From contig NZ_FUXH01000004.1 of assembly GCF_900167225.1 (NCBI RefSeq), positions 87,437 to 151,436 of the forward strand: 64,000 nt of DNA. Direction: 5' to 3'. The notes beneath the pieces were generated by a model that worked only from the letters and a program-made list of their open reading frames with translations, searched no databases and was not told where the DNA came from. Positions 18,211 through 27,315 of this stretch are shown here, in pieces. The first letter of the stretch is position 1. Each line of letters begins with the position of its first letter. The DNA comes from Porphyromonas crevioricanis (GTDB lineage Bacteria; Bacteroidota; Bacteroidia; Bacteroidales; Porphyromonadaceae). The position numbers and the translations under genes are program-made.

Positions 18211-19620
18211 TTAATTCCGCTGTCCATAGCGAGAATCGGATGGTACTGCTGCTGACTGTTCCGGTTTGCTCCCAGACATTGCGCCAATAGCTTCGCCTCC
18301 GACTTTTCTTACGGGCCGCCTGTTTCTTCCTCGTCTGTTATCCGCCATTCTCATTTGGGAGGGGAGATCGGCTTCAACCCGCTTGCTTGGTTCGAAAGAT
18401 TTATTGGATTTTGGCTTTCCATTTGAGCGCACTTCGCTCGTCTCTTGTTCGGATTTCTGCGTATCGTTTTTTGAAGTATCCAGATTGATAGAAGAATTAT
18501 GACCCAAAGAAGAATCTTGTGGCTTATCTGTACGCTTACGTTTACGCTTGCGTTTGGCACTGTCAAAACGAGTGAGACTGTCATCCAAAATATCGGCAGA
18601 GGGTTGTTGTGCGGATTTCTGTTTGTTGTCGTTCTCCAGTGTTTTGGGGATCTCGCCTCGTTTGTTCTGATTCAAAATGGCAAATGCTCGTTCTGCTGGG
18701 ATCGTAATCAAGTCCGAAGGATTATTCTTTTGTTTGGAATAAGAAATCTCACGCTTGAGAACGTCCGTCTTGAAGTGGTAGTAAGTACCTTCCTCAGTCT
18801 CCAGTGTGAGGTCTCGGTGTGGCAACCTACGTTTGGCTTCTGCGTACACATCGACCTCGTGATTGAGACAACACTTCAGTTTGGCACACTGACCGGTAAG
18901 TTTCTGCGGGTTCAGTGATAGATCTTGTAGTCGAGCGGCTGTGGTGCCAACAGAAACAAAGTTGTTCATCCAGGAAGAACAACACAAGGGTCGACCACAA
19001 GAACCAATTCCTCCGATGCGACCGGCTTCCTGACGGGCTCCTATCTGCTTCATTTCGATACGCACCTTGAATGCATCGGCCAATACACGTATTAGTTGGC
19101 GAAAATCTACTCTACCGTCAGCGATGTAATAAAAAATGGCCTTCGTACCGTCTCCTTGGTACTCCACATCGCCGATTTTCATCTCCAAGCCCAATTCTTC
19201 TGCTATACGGCGAGAACGGATCATTGTGTCATATTCGTGTCTTTGAGCCTCTTTCTGTTTATCCAGATCGCTCTGCTCTGCCAACCTTAGGACAGATTTA
19301 GGCCCCATTCTCTGCGTGTCATGGCGATGACGACGCATGGCGGAGGCAACCAAAGGGCCGGTGAGTGTGATCATCCCCAAGTCGTAACCGGGAGAGGATT
19401 CTACCACCACCTTGTCTCCCTTACGCAGCTTCAGCTCAAAATTGTTAAGATAGTATCCCTTGCGAGTATTCTTAAATTGAACTTCTACATATTCTCCTCC
19501 CGATTCTGGAATATCATTCAGCCAATCGTATGTGTTAAGAGGTGCTTGGTGAGTATTTCGACAACCCTCGGCTGTCATACCACGAGAGCTCTCGCCATTA
19601 TTTCCTTGCTTGTAATCCAT
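18211..19620 (-). CDS. PSP1-domain protein, RicT (YaaT) homologue
   Basis: A 469-residue cytoplasmic protein. Residues about 40-300 form the PSP1 core, with GGIGSCGRPLCCSSW and GQCAKLKCCLN supplying the conserved cysteines that in Bacillus RicT take part in [4Fe-4S] binding in the RicAFT complex, which affects RNase Y-dependent mRNA maturation. The last 150 residues are polar and low-complexity, with a basic cluster near 350-358 (KRKRKRKR-like) and RGRNRRPVRK near 440, which could bind nucleic acid. First gene of the block ending with gldE. Confidence 0.85.
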   Translation of the reverse strand: MDYKQGNNGESSRGMTAEGCRNTHQAPLNTYDWLNDIPESGGEYVEVQFKNTRKGYYLNNFELKLRKGDKVVVESSPGYDLGMITLTGPLVASAMRRHRHDTQRMGPKSVLRLAEQSDLDKQKEAQRHEYDTMIRSRRIAEELGLEMKIGDVEYQGDGTKAIFYYIADGRVDFRQLIRVLADAFKVRIEMKQIGARQEAGRIGGIGSCGRPLCCSSWMNNFVSVGTTAARLQDLSLNPQKLTGQCAKLKCCLNHEVDVYAEAKRRLPHRDLTLETEEGTYYHFKTDVLKREISYSKQKNNPSDLITIPAERAFAILNQNKRGEIPKTLENDNKQKSAQQPSADILDDSLTRFDSAKRKRKRKRTDKPQDSSLGHNSSINLDTSKNDTQKSEQETSEVRSNGKPKSNKSFEPSKRVEADLPSQMRMADNRRGRNRRPVRKVGGEAIGAMSGSKPEQSAAVPSDSRYGQRN

Positions 19621-20052
19621 ATAATAGTAGTAACATTGATATGTAAAGTCACCCCATCCTTTATATCGAGGAGCTACTGCAACACCTTACACTGGGCATT
19701 TGCATTTGTCTTGGAGGTTATTCTCGGCTGACATTTGACCTACCACATGACTGGCTACAACAAAAGCAGCCATAGTCAAAAGGCCTCGTGCGGCAATCTT
19801 CCCTTAGTCTTATGCAGGAGATGACAATCGCACAAAGGTAAGAATTATTAGAGGCCTTCGTGAGATCCGAATTATAGAGATTTGTCTCTCAAACATCATC
19901 CAAGAACAAAGGTCTTCACTTGTCTTATCACCTCAAAAAGGAGATTTGACAGACACAAAATGAACTTGAAAAGGGTAAAATTTCTACATTCACCGAGTGA
20001 ACAGTTATTACCCAGAATATTGACAAACAAAACTTGCTCGGAACGTAAGTCT
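19621..20052. other. 432-base divergent intergenic region
   Basis: Lies between the divergent PSP1 gene and the small membrane-protein gene. Apart from the TACCTTTG at 19833 I see no strong hairpin, ORF or RNA gene. The frame of the plus-strand gene runs back to an ATG at 19882, but those 57 residues are not protein-like. Confidence 0.5.
19833..19840 (-). promoter_or_regulatory. candidate -7 element upstream of the PSP1 gene
   Basis: Minus strand TACCTTTG, a full -7 match, but no TTTG at the expected distance. It would imply a leader of about 200 bases before the PSP1 start. Confidence 0.35.
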
Positions 20053-20400
20053 ATGAAACCGGAAACGACAAATATCCTACTCCTCGTCACTTGTCTCATC
20101 TACACAGTCTTGATCATTGCAGGAGCTTTGATCACTCACATGGAAGATGGGTTGAACCATTACGGATTTGTTCTTCTAATGCTACCCACCTGCATCATTC
20201 CATGGCTAATATATGTACCCTATAAAGCACCCCAAATAATAGGAGTTGTACTTGCCCTGATGGCTGTATTAGGATTGAGGTCTTGCCTAAACTACGAGTT
20301 TCCCAGAGTATGGGAAAAGGGAGACTTCTATTTTATATCATTGATGATCCTTCTCCTTTGGACTGTTGTAGCAAGGGTCCTCCTTTGGATTCAAAAATGA
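20053..20400 (+). CDS. small four-span membrane protein, unknown
   Basis: From the internal ATG at 20053 this gives 115 residues with four clear hydrophobic segments: about 6-29, 36-56, 61-78 and 89-113, and short polar loops. The longer frame start at 19882 adds 57 hydrophilic residues with no relation to the rest, so I reject it. I do not recognise the family. It stands alone between divergent and distant neighbours, with no promoter I can define. It could be a Porphyromonas-specific protein. Confidence 0.6.
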   Translation: MKPETTNILLLVTCLIYTVLIIAGALITHMEDGLNHYGFVLLMLPTCIIPWLIYVPYKAPQIIGVVLALMAVLGLRSCLNYEFPRVWEKGDFYFISLMILLLWTVVARVLLWIQK

Positions 20401-21138
20401 CAAAAAGCTAACCGACAACAACATATAGGAGAGGTCGATCATTTTTCTCCTCTCTATCTTCCCCAAGGGAAGGAGACATGAACTCTCTCCTCTCCTAAGA
20501 AAGATGTGCACATAGTCCTCAATAGGATTCATACCAATCTCTCAACCTCTGCCCCACCCTCTTCTAAACCTGGTGTGTTTTGTAAAATTTTAGTCGCATA
20601 AAAATTAGGGAAACGGAGGGGAAAGGACTTGTTGTCAATGAGAAAATCAGACCCTTTTTATCGGCTTTGTATAGGTCTTTCAGAATGCCCTATTCATCGG
20701 CGTTCTGAAGAGGTCGAATTTCTCTCCTGAGAGAAATTTTGCTAACACAGGAGAAAAAAATAATTTCCTCAGGAGAGAATTTTCGTTCTCTCCCGTGTTA
20801 GCAAAAAACGACTCCCCTCAGCATAAAAAAGGCGAGAGAAAATCCTACTAAAATCTTACAACTTGGGCATAAAAATGCAGCTAAAAAAGATACTTAACAA
20901 TACAGAAATAAACAAAAGATTGTATATAAGGATCCAGAAGAAGTGTTTCAAAGGCTCGGTAGAGCTTGTGCAACAGTCTCTCTCTCCGCATGGCAATGGC
21001 TGCTGTGTACTAATGGAAGTACATCAAGGTTCCGAGTGAGATTGTATTTATGCACTTAACATCGATCTCTCTGATGTTTAGTAAACCATAGCACTCAAAT
21101 AACTGGACAATTTCAAGAAGTATATAGAGCAAAAAAGT
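20401..21138. other. 738-base intergenic region with palindrome cluster
   Basis: Holds no convincing ORF. The palindrome cluster at 20718-20806 is its main structure. The remaining sequence is AT-rich with CT-rich patches (20440-20500). No tRNA or known riboswitch is visible. Confidence 0.5.
20718..20806. repeat. nested palindrome cluster
   Basis: Three overlapping palindromic units. At 20718-20739 there is a 22-base near-perfect palindrome (arms AATTTCTCT/AGAGAAATT). An 18-base arm at 20737-20754 containing GCTAACACAGGAGA pairs with 20789-20806 (TCTCCCGTGTTAGC) with one mismatch. Inside that loop, AATTTCCTCAGGAGAGAATT (20763-20782) is again self-complementary. The result is a long hairpin with inner hairpins, 400 bases before the next gene. 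Confidence 0.8.
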
Positions 21139-21146
21139 TACCTTTG
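21139..21146 (+). promoter_or_regulatory. -7 element for the SPOR/folP/cdaA operon
   Basis: TACCTTTG, a full -7 match, 57 bases before the ATG at 21204. No good -33 TTTG is seen at 19-21 bases upstream. Confidence 0.5.
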
Positions 21147-21203
21147 TCTTCGTACAAAGTTTGGTATCAAGTAAGCTGACCAAACGCATCACAAATAAAA
21201 ACC

Positions 21204-22193
21204 ATGTCTCACCTCAGATTATCAGAACACATCAATAAGTGCCTCTCTCAGCATGCCTGTGTTGCTATACCAGAGATAGGAGGCTTTGTATTGGAAACAA
21301 TACCCGCCAGATACGATGAGCAAGAGAATCGGGCTTACCCTCCCGGACAGGAATTACACTTCAATGCAGCCATACGACATCGAGACGGATTGCTTGAGAC
21401 TCTTTATGCAACGACTTTTGGTGTTTCTCTCAGACGGGCACGTATGATGTTGGACGAGGATGTCAAAGCCCTGCGTTCGGAACTGGTAAGCAAACGAAGT
21501 ACAGAAATCAACAGCATCGGAAAATTGAGCTTGAGTGATGAAGGTTTGGTAAGCTTCTCCTCTGATATGTCCGAGAAACGGCAGCACCCTGATGCCTACG
21601 GCTTATTCCCGGCATCTCTTCCTCTGCTACAGACTTCTATCTCCTCCTTATCCCCAGCACCAAACAAGTCGGAGAAGTACTATTACCTCCCCATACATCG
21701 TAATGTGCCGGGTATTGCAGCCGCTGTGCTTCTCTTTACAGCTCTACTTTTTCTTCCCATTCGCACTACTTCTTCCAGACAGAACTGTGAAGCCGGATTC
21801 ATACCGACAGAACTGGTGGCTGGTAAAGTTTGGAGTCAATACGATAAGCAATCAGGCAACAGTCAGGCAACAGAAACAGAACCGGAAGAGCCAACAACAA
21901 AGATGCCGGAGGTCGAAGATTTTGCTCGCGTAGCAGAACTCCCGATGGTGGAGAAAGAGCATATCACAGGGCCAGCCTACTTTGTCGTTATAGGAAGTTT
22001 CCGTACAGAAGAGCAAGTAAGGGAGTTTGTTTCTGGCCGGAAAGAAAAGTTCTCCAAACAATCCGGTGTAATCAAGGACAAACGCTGGTATCGAGTTTAT
22101 TCCGAAATGTTCTCGTCTTCCGGAGACGCCTATACAGCTTCAACAAGGGCCAAAGGTGAAGCCTGGGTGTTTGAGGTGAAAGAAAAGAAATAA
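21204..22193 (+). CDS. HU-CCDC81 and SPOR domain membrane protein
   Basis: A 329-residue protein. Residues 1-115 form paired HU-like (CCDC81-type) domains, with IPEIGGFVLETIPARYDE and HFNAAIRHRDGLLETLYA. A single span lies near 170-188 (VPGIAAAVLLFTALLFLPI), then an acidic linker. The C-terminal 75 residues are a SPOR domain (AYFVVIGSFRTEEQVREFV ... KRWYRVYSE), which binds denuded septal glycan. The layout puts HU-like domains in the cytoplasm and SPOR in the periplasm, so the protein may connect chromosome or cytoplasmic components with the division site. It starts the folP-cdaA operon, six bases before folP. Confidence 0.85.
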   Translation: MSHLRLSEHINKCLSQHACVAIPEIGGFVLETIPARYDEQENRAYPPGQELHFNAAIRHRDGLLETLYATTFGVSLRRARMMLDEDVKALRSELVSKRSTEINSIGKLSLSDEGLVSFSSDMSEKRQHPDAYGLFPASLPLLQTSISSLSPAPNKSEKYYYLPIHRNVPGIAAAVLLFTALLFLPIRTTSSRQNCEAGFIPTELVAGKVWSQYDKQSGNSQATETEPEEPTTKMPEVEDFARVAELPMVEKEHITGPAYFVVIGSFRTEEQVREFVSGRKEKFSKQSGVIKDKRWYRVYSEMFSSSGDAYTASTRAKGEAWVFEVKEKK

Positions 22194-22199
22194 AGATCC

Positions 22200-23051
22200 A
22201 TGCAGCATCTTACAATCAATCTTCGAGGGCAGCTGGTAGATTTGTCTCATCCTCGAGTGATGGGGATCATAAATGTTACCCCGGACTCTTTTTACACCGG
22301 CAGTCGTATCAAAGGAGAAGAGGCAATCCGAAAGAGAATAGAAGAGATTGTATCTGAAGGAGGAAGTTTCATTGATGTTGGCGGATACAGCTCCAGACAG
22401 GATGCCCCGGAAGTGTCTCCTCAAGATGAAATCAATCGTCTCAAACCTACACTCAAAATACTACGAGACGAATACCCGTCTTTGCTAGTTTCGGTCGATA
22501 CTTTCCGGGCGGATATCGCCCGAATGTGTGTAGAGGAGTATGGTGCACACATGATCAACGACATATCTGGGGGAGACCTAGATCCAAAAATGTATAGCAC
22601 TGTGGCCGAGTTGGGAGTGCCCTACATTTTGATGCATATGAAAGGTACACCGAAGATAATGCAGCAGCTCTGTCAATATCGGGATATTGCATTGGAAGTA
22701 CTTGATTATTTCGTGGAACGAGTAGGCAAACTTCGAGAGTTAGACGTGAAAGACATCATACTTGATCCCGGCTACGGTTTTGCCAAAACATTGGAGCAAA
22801 ATTACGAGCTGATGTCCCGACAGCGAGAAGTTTGTGACCCTTTGGAGCTGCCAGTACTGGTGGGTATTTCTCGCAAAAGTATGATCTATCGACTATTGGG
22901 CTGCTCAGCTGATGACTCCCTTAATGGGACGAGTATTCTTAATACTTATGCACTATTGCAGGGGGCACATATCTTGCGTGTACATGACGTGCGGCAAGCT
23001 GTAGAAGCAGTGCGTATTGTGTCTCAATTACAAAAAGCAACCACCACCTAA
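22200..23051 (+). CDS. folP: dihydropteroate synthase
   Basis: Condenses 6-hydroxymethyl-dihydropterin pyrophosphate with p-aminobenzoate to make dihydropteroate; the sulfonamide target. The 283-residue TIM-barrel shows MGIINVTPDSFYTGSR at about 21-36, GGYSSRQDAPEVS, the DVDT-type SVDTFRADIA, MINDISGG, YILMHMKGTP and ILDPGYGFAKT. It sits between the SPOR gene and cdaA, 11 bases before cdaA. FolP followed by the diadenylate cyclase is a common Bacteroidota arrangement. Confidence 0.96.
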   Translation: MQHLTINLRGQLVDLSHPRVMGIINVTPDSFYTGSRIKGEEAIRKRIEEIVSEGGSFIDVGGYSSRQDAPEVSPQDEINRLKPTLKILRDEYPSLLVSVDTFRADIARMCVEEYGAHMINDISGGDLDPKMYSTVAELGVPYILMHMKGTPKIMQQLCQYRDIALEVLDYFVERVGKLRELDVKDIILDPGYGFAKTLEQNYELMSRQREVCDPLELPVLVGISRKSMIYRLLGCSADDSLNGTSILNTYALLQGAHILRVHDVRQAVEAVRIVSQLQKATTT

Positions 23052-23062
23052 AAACTGGAGCT

Positions 23063-23830
23063 ATGTGGCTGTCATTCTCTTTCAAAGACTTTGTAGACAT
23101 ACTCTTAGTAGCCCTTTTTATCTACTATACCTACTATATACTCCGAAATTCTGGCAGTAAAGCCCTGTTTTTGGGGATTATCTTCTTTATCATCTTGTGG
23201 ATCTTCATCTCTCAGATGCTTCAGATGAGAGTCATGGGAGCTATACTTGACAAGTTTATCAATGTAGGATTCTTTGTTCTGGTTATCATTTTCCAAGATG
23301 AGATACGCAAATTCCTTGCGACATTAGGCTCAACCAAGAAATGGAGAATATTCAATCACTTTTTTTACAGAGATCGCAGGGTCAAGAAACAAGAAGAACG
23401 CAAATGGGTTGCCCCCGTGGTATTGGCGTGTATGAATATGTCACGCAAAAAGACTGGAGCTCTCATTGCCATACAGCAAGGGATGGATCTCACCCCATAC
23501 GAACATACGGGTGAGCGGTTTCGATCTGAGATTACAGCCCGGCTGATCGAAAATATATTCTTCAAAAATAGTCCTCTGCACGATGGAGCTATGATCATTG
23601 CCGACAATGAGATAAAGGCCGCCGGCTGTATCTTACCGGTTTCTTCAACCACGGACTTAAACAAAGATCTGGGGTTACGGCACAGAGCCGCACTCGGATT
23701 ATCTCAAGAAACAGATGCCAAGGTGATCATAATAAGTGAGGAAAGAGGGAAAATTTCAATTGCATTTAGAGGAGAGGTGAAAGTGGATATTTCCAGTGAG
23801 GAACTTCAGGAACTGCTAATGAGCGATTAG
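23063..23830 (+). CDS. cdaA: diadenylate cyclase CdaA
   Basis: Makes the second messenger c-di-AMP from two ATP. The 255-residue protein has three N-terminal spans (about 10-27, 34-50, 65-78) and a cytoplasmic DAC domain with both catalytic motifs: DGA at 174-176 (PLHDGAMII) and RHR at 206-208 (LGLRHRAALGLS). c-di-AMP usually controls potassium transport, osmolyte balance and cell-wall stress. It lies between folP and the UbiA-family gene. No c-di-AMP phosphodiesterase is in the window. Confidence 0.94.
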   Translation: MWLSFSFKDFVDILLVALFIYYTYYILRNSGSKALFLGIIFFIILWIFISQMLQMRVMGAILDKFINVGFFVLVIIFQDEIRKFLATLGSTKKWRIFNHFFYRDRRVKKQEERKWVAPVVLACMNMSRKKTGALIAIQQGMDLTPYEHTGERFRSEITARLIENIFFKNSPLHDGAMIIADNEIKAAGCILPVSSTTDLNKDLGLRHRAALGLSQETDAKVIIISEERGKISIAFRGEVKVDISSEELQELLMSD

Positions 23831-23845
23831 CCGGAGAAAACTTTC

Positions 23846-24730
23846 ATGAAAGACTCAATCAAATTGATAAGGCCTCAGCAGTGGATAAAGAACCTTTTCG
23901 TCTTGCTGCCAGCTTTTTTTGGTCATGAAATTCTTTTTCCAAAAGTTTGGGGAAGATTGGGTATCCTTTTCTTTGCCTTTTCTTTTGCCTCCAGTGCCAT
24001 CTATGTCTTTAATGATATCTATGACAGGCAATCTGATCGCAACCATCCAAAGAAACGGTATAGGCCCATAGCTTCGGGCAAGGTGTCTTTAGTTCAGGCC
24101 TATATATTGTGTGGGGTTTTGCTATTGGGGAGCCTCTCTCTAATGTTGCTTCCTCCTTACGAAGACTCAAGATGGCAAATTGCGACACTGATTGTGGGAA
24201 GTTATGTACTGATCAACATAGTTTACTCTCTATGGGGAAAACATTGGCCCGTGTTGGATGCCTTTTTTGTCGCAGCAGGCTTCGTCCTTAGAGTAGAAGC
24301 GGGAGGAGCTGCAGCCTATACAGAAGTGTCTCACTGGCTCTTTTTGATGATCTTGTTTCTCTCTCTACTCTTAGCATTTGGTAAAAGACAGGAAGACCTT
24401 AAGCTCGCAACGGGGCGAAATGAAACTTCTCGCCCCGTGGTAAAGCACTACTCTCCAGCCTTTCTTCAGTCTATTTTTTCCACAATATCAGCCATCCTGA
24501 TTGTTCTTTATACGCTCTATTGTTTGGATAATGCAACAATGGAGCAACATAGTCCATACCTATACACTTCTATTCCATTGGTAGCATTGGGATTGATATA
24601 CTACCTGCGTGCGGTGATTGTGGAAGGCAAGTATTATAACCCCACCGAAATGCTATACAAGGATCGTGGCTTACAAATCATTGTCCTATGTTGGGGATTT
24701 CTCTTTTTTCTTCTCTCTTATGTCTTCTGA
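23846..24730 (+). CDS. UbiA-family decaprenyl-phosphate phosphoribosyltransferase-like protein
   Basis: A 294-residue membrane prenyltransferase-fold protein with about nine spans. The Asp-rich motif NDIYDRQSDRNHPKKRYRPI around residues 50-70 is the hallmark of decaprenylphosphoryl-5-phosphoribose synthases, which join phosphoribosyl pyrophosphate to polyprenyl phosphate. Outside mycobacteria the product is often unknown. The following HAD phosphatase overlaps its end by 11 bases and could remove the 5-phosphate from the product, as in the arabinose donor pathway. A pentose-type lipid-linked donor for surface glycans is inferred. Confidence 0.8.
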   Translation: MKDSIKLIRPQQWIKNLFVLLPAFFGHEILFPKVWGRLGILFFAFSFASSAIYVFNDIYDRQSDRNHPKKRYRPIASGKVSLVQAYILCGVLLLGSLSLMLLPPYEDSRWQIATLIVGSYVLINIVYSLWGKHWPVLDAFFVAAGFVLRVEAGGAAAYTEVSHWLFLMILFLSLLLAFGKRQEDLKLATGRNETSRPVVKHYSPAFLQSIFSTISAILIVLYTLYCLDNATMEQHSPYLYTSIPLVALGLIYYLRAVIVEGKYYNPTEMLYKDRGLQIIVLCWGFLFFLLSYVF

Positions 24731-25364
24731 TTCTTTTGATAAAAAGGACTTACGTCCAACATTGGCAATATTTGATTTCGATGGAACTCTTATCCGGAGA
24801 GATAGTTTTCTCCTATTTCTAAAGTATGGACTGGGCATTTTCGGAACACTTCGCCACCTGCCCTATTTCTGTTTATGCTTTTTAAGATTCAAACAAGGAG
24901 TCTTGTCTGCCAAGCAAGCAAAGGAGCTAATGCTACGTCCCATAATAAAGGGGAAAAGAGCTGAAGAATTGAATCTCCTTTGTGAGCAGTTTGTTATTCA
25001 ACAATTACATAGAATAGAGAGAAAAGAAGCTATACTTGCTCTCTGCAGACATCAAGAATTGGGGCATCGCATTTGTATCGTTTCTGCCTCTCCTATCGAC
25101 TGGATCATTCCTTGGGCTAAAACAAAAGGAATAGACCTTGTAATTGGAGCAAAGCTGGAGCAGGCAGGACAGATTGTCACTGGCCGGTTAAATGGCCCTA
25201 ACTGCAATAAAAAGGAGAAGATACGCTACCTACAGCATTACATCCCAAACTTCGAGACGAGATACCGATGCTATGCATATGGAGATTCAAACGGGGATCA
25301 GGATTTGCTCAATATAGTGGACATACCTCAGTACAGGAAGTTTGATATAAATCTCATCTCATAA
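24720..25364 (+). CDS. HAD-IB family phosphatase
   Basis: A 214-residue HAD hydrolase with motif I IFDFDGTL (nucleophile Asp near residue 18), motif II VSASP, and motif III/IV YGDSNGDQDLL. A helical cap region (residues 30-100) separates I and II, as in the phosphoserine phosphatase-like HAD-IB group. The frame extends to 24618, but the start at 24720 (ATGTCTTCTGA, overlapping the previous stop) gives the proper N-terminus. Translational coupling with the UbiA-type gene suggests that it dephosphorylates that enzyme's product. The substrate is unproven. Confidence 0.82.
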   Translation: MSSDSFDKKDLRPTLAIFDFDGTLIRRDSFLLFLKYGLGIFGTLRHLPYFCLCFLRFKQGVLSAKQAKELMLRPIIKGKRAEELNLLCEQFVIQQLHRIERKEAILALCRHQELGHRICIVSASPIDWIIPWAKTKGIDLVIGAKLEQAGQIVTGRLNGPNCNKKEKIRYLQHYIPNFETRYRCYAYGDSNGDQDLLNIVDIPQYRKFDINLIS

Positions 25365-25486
25365 CTCTTATGAGATCATTTTATAGCTCTTTGGCTAAAT
25401 ACAGAAGCCGACTGCCACTCCATTGCTGCGTGACGGTCGGCCGAAGAGGCTCTACACCCCAAATTTGGGAGATACTTACTCCTTGG

Positions 25487-26263
25487 TTATTCAAAATTGG
25501 GCTTTCGCTTTTCCAAGAAAGCCGTCATACCTTCTTTCTGATCAGGATGAGCAAAAGTGTGGGCAAAGAGATTTTGTTCTATCGTGATAGCGGTATCAAT
25601 ATCTGTCTGCCCCCCCTTGTTGATCGCCTCCTTAGCTGCCATTATGGCCGATCTGCTTTTAGACGCAATCTTCTCAGCCATTTGTCGGGCTGCATCAAGG
25701 AGTTCTTCGGGAGCTACAACCTTATTCACCAAACCTATACTGAGGGCTTCTTTAGCATCAATCACATCGGCTGTATAGATCAACTCTTTTGCCTTTGGTT
25801 CGCCTATCAGACGAGACATTCTTTGCGTTCCGCTAAAGCCGGGAGGAATTCCTAATCCAACTTCAGGCTGTCCAAATTTTGCTTTATTGGAGGCAATTCG
25901 TATATCGCAAGCCATGGCGAGTTCACATCCTCCTCCTAAAGCAAATCCATTGATTGCCGCAATCACTGGAAATGGGAGCATCTCTATCCGTCTGAAAACT
26001 CCAGATCCGTTGATAGCATAGGCCTTGGCTTGCATGGGAGTCATCTGACTCATTTCCTTTATATCTGCGCCGGCAACAAAAGCCCTGCCACTGCCTGTAA
26101 TAACGAGAACATGCACAGAGCTATCGATCTCCAATTCAGCCACAACTTGTCTCAACTCCCCGAGTAAGTCGGAGGAAAGCGCATTGAGCGTTTCCGGATG
26201 ATTGATAGAGAGGAAGACTATGCCTCCCTCTCTATTCAATATAAGATGTTGATAATCTGCCAT
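25487..26263 (-). CDS. enoyl-CoA hydratase (crotonase)
   Basis: A 258-residue crotonase-fold enzyme that hydrates crotonyl-CoA to 3-hydroxybutyryl-CoA or the reverse. It has the oxyanion-hole segment AGADIKEMSQM near 67-77, the block GFALGGGCELAMACDIRIAS near 106-125 with the first catalytic Glu, and GQPEVGLGIPPGFSGTQRMSRL with the second near 135. It ends the minus-strand lysine operon, 21 bases after etfA, and faces the HAD gene. Crotonyl-CoA is the product of lysine-derived 3-aminobutyryl-CoA deamination, so this enzyme could link that pool to acetoacetyl-CoA. Confidence 0.93.
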   Translation of the reverse strand: MADYQHLILNREGGIVFLSINHPETLNALSSDLLGELRQVVAELEIDSSVHVLVITGSGRAFVAGADIKEMSQMTPMQAKAYAINGSGVFRRIEMLPFPVIAAINGFALGGGCELAMACDIRIASNKAKFGQPEVGLGIPPGFSGTQRMSRLIGEPKAKELIYTADVIDAKEALSIGLVNKVVAPEELLDAARQMAEKIASKSRSAIMAAKEAINKGGQTDIDTAITIEQNLFAHTFAHPDQKEGMTAFLEKRKPNFE

Positions 26264-26284
26264 AAAAACAGAATAAACAGTTCC

Positions 26285-27301
26285 TTAAGCCTTTGTTTTT
26301 GCCTGTTCTGCTTGCAATTTGGCTGTGAGAACAGGAATAATCTTGTGCAAATCTCCTACAATACCCAAGTCTGAGACTTGGAATATCGGAGCGAACTTAT
26401 CTTTGTTGATTGCAATGATATACTCAGACTCTTCCATGCCGGCCAAATGCTGGATGGCTCCAGAAATACCACAAGCCAAATAGAGGTCAGGGCGAACCGT
26501 CTTACCTGTCTGACCCACTTGTCTATCATGAGGGATCAAACCTGCGTCAACCATGGCTCTTGAAGAAGACACCTCAGCATTCAAGCACAAAGACAATGCC
26601 TCAAGCTTTTCGAAGCCATCTGTCGTACCAACTCCACGACCACCACTGACAAGTACATGTGCTTCGGTGATATCGATCTTGTTCTTGTCTTCGATAACCT
26701 TCTTGATCAACTTTACCTTGAACTTAGATTCATCGAAAGGTACAGTAACCTTTACAACTTCACCGGAACGGCTATAGTCGCGTTCTTTTTGACGCATCAC
26801 ACCGGGGCGTACTGTGGACATCTGAGGACGATGTTCCTTACTTACAATTGTGGCCATCAAATTGCCACCAAAAGCAGGACGAGTCATTAACAAGCCACGA
26901 TCTTCACCGACCTCCAGCGAAGTGCAGTCTGCAGTGAGACCGCAAAGCAAGCGAGCCGAAAGACGAGGCCCCAAGTCGCGGCCGATAGTCGTTGCACCAA
27001 CAAGTACGATCTCAGGCTTATTCTCGGTGATCAAGTGAGCAATAGCTTGTGCATAGGGCTCTGTGATATAATCCTTTAGGCAGGGTTCATCCACAACCAA
27101 TACTCTATCGGCACCAGCTGCGATGAGTTCTTTTTCCAACCCTTCAAGTCCATGCCCGAGCAAAAGAGCCGTTACTTTTTCATTTATGCTATCAGCGAGC
27201 TCTCTAGCCTTACCGATAAGCTCGAAAGCCACGTTTTGAACTACGCCGGCACGCTGCTCGGCGAAGACCATTATTCCTTTATAGTCAGCTTTGTTTATCA
27301 T
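26285..27301 (-). CDS. etfA: electron transfer flavoprotein, alpha subunit
   Basis: A 338-residue ETF alpha subunit. The N-terminal domain opens with GIMVFAEQRAGVVQNVAFELIG; the C-terminal FAD domain has LVSGGRGVGTTDGFEKLE, SSRAMVDAGLIPHDRQVGQTGKTVRPDLYLACGISGAIQHL and AINKDKFAPIFQVSDLGIVGD, which hold the ADP part of FAD. With EtfB it carries electrons to or from the acyl-CoA dehydrogenase encoded in the same operon. In butyrate formers this pair can bifurcate electrons from NADH to ferredoxin and crotonyl-CoA; that is inferred here from context. Confidence 0.95.
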   Translation of the reverse strand: MINKADYKGIMVFAEQRAGVVQNVAFELIGKARELADSINEKVTALLLGHGLEGLEKELIAAGADRVLVVDEPCLKDYITEPYAQAIAHLITENKPEIVLVGATTIGRDLGPRLSARLLCGLTADCTSLEVGEDRGLLMTRPAFGGNLMATIVSKEHRPQMSTVRPGVMRQKERDYSRSGEVVKVTVPFDESKFKVKLIKKVIEDKNKIDITEAHVLVSGGRGVGTTDGFEKLEALSLCLNAEVSSSRAMVDAGLIPHDRQVGQTGKTVRPDLYLACGISGAIQHLAGMEESEYIIAINKDKFAPIFQVSDLGIVGDLHKIIPVLTAKLQAEQAKTKA

Positions 27302-27315
27302 ATTGGTAAGAGCTA

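Noticed and set aside
25365..25486. Terminator between the HAD gene and the crotonase gene
   Set aside because: Only a short GCCGAC/GTCGGC pairing and a CCCAAATTTGGG palindrome (25458-25469) are present, with no T-run on either strand.
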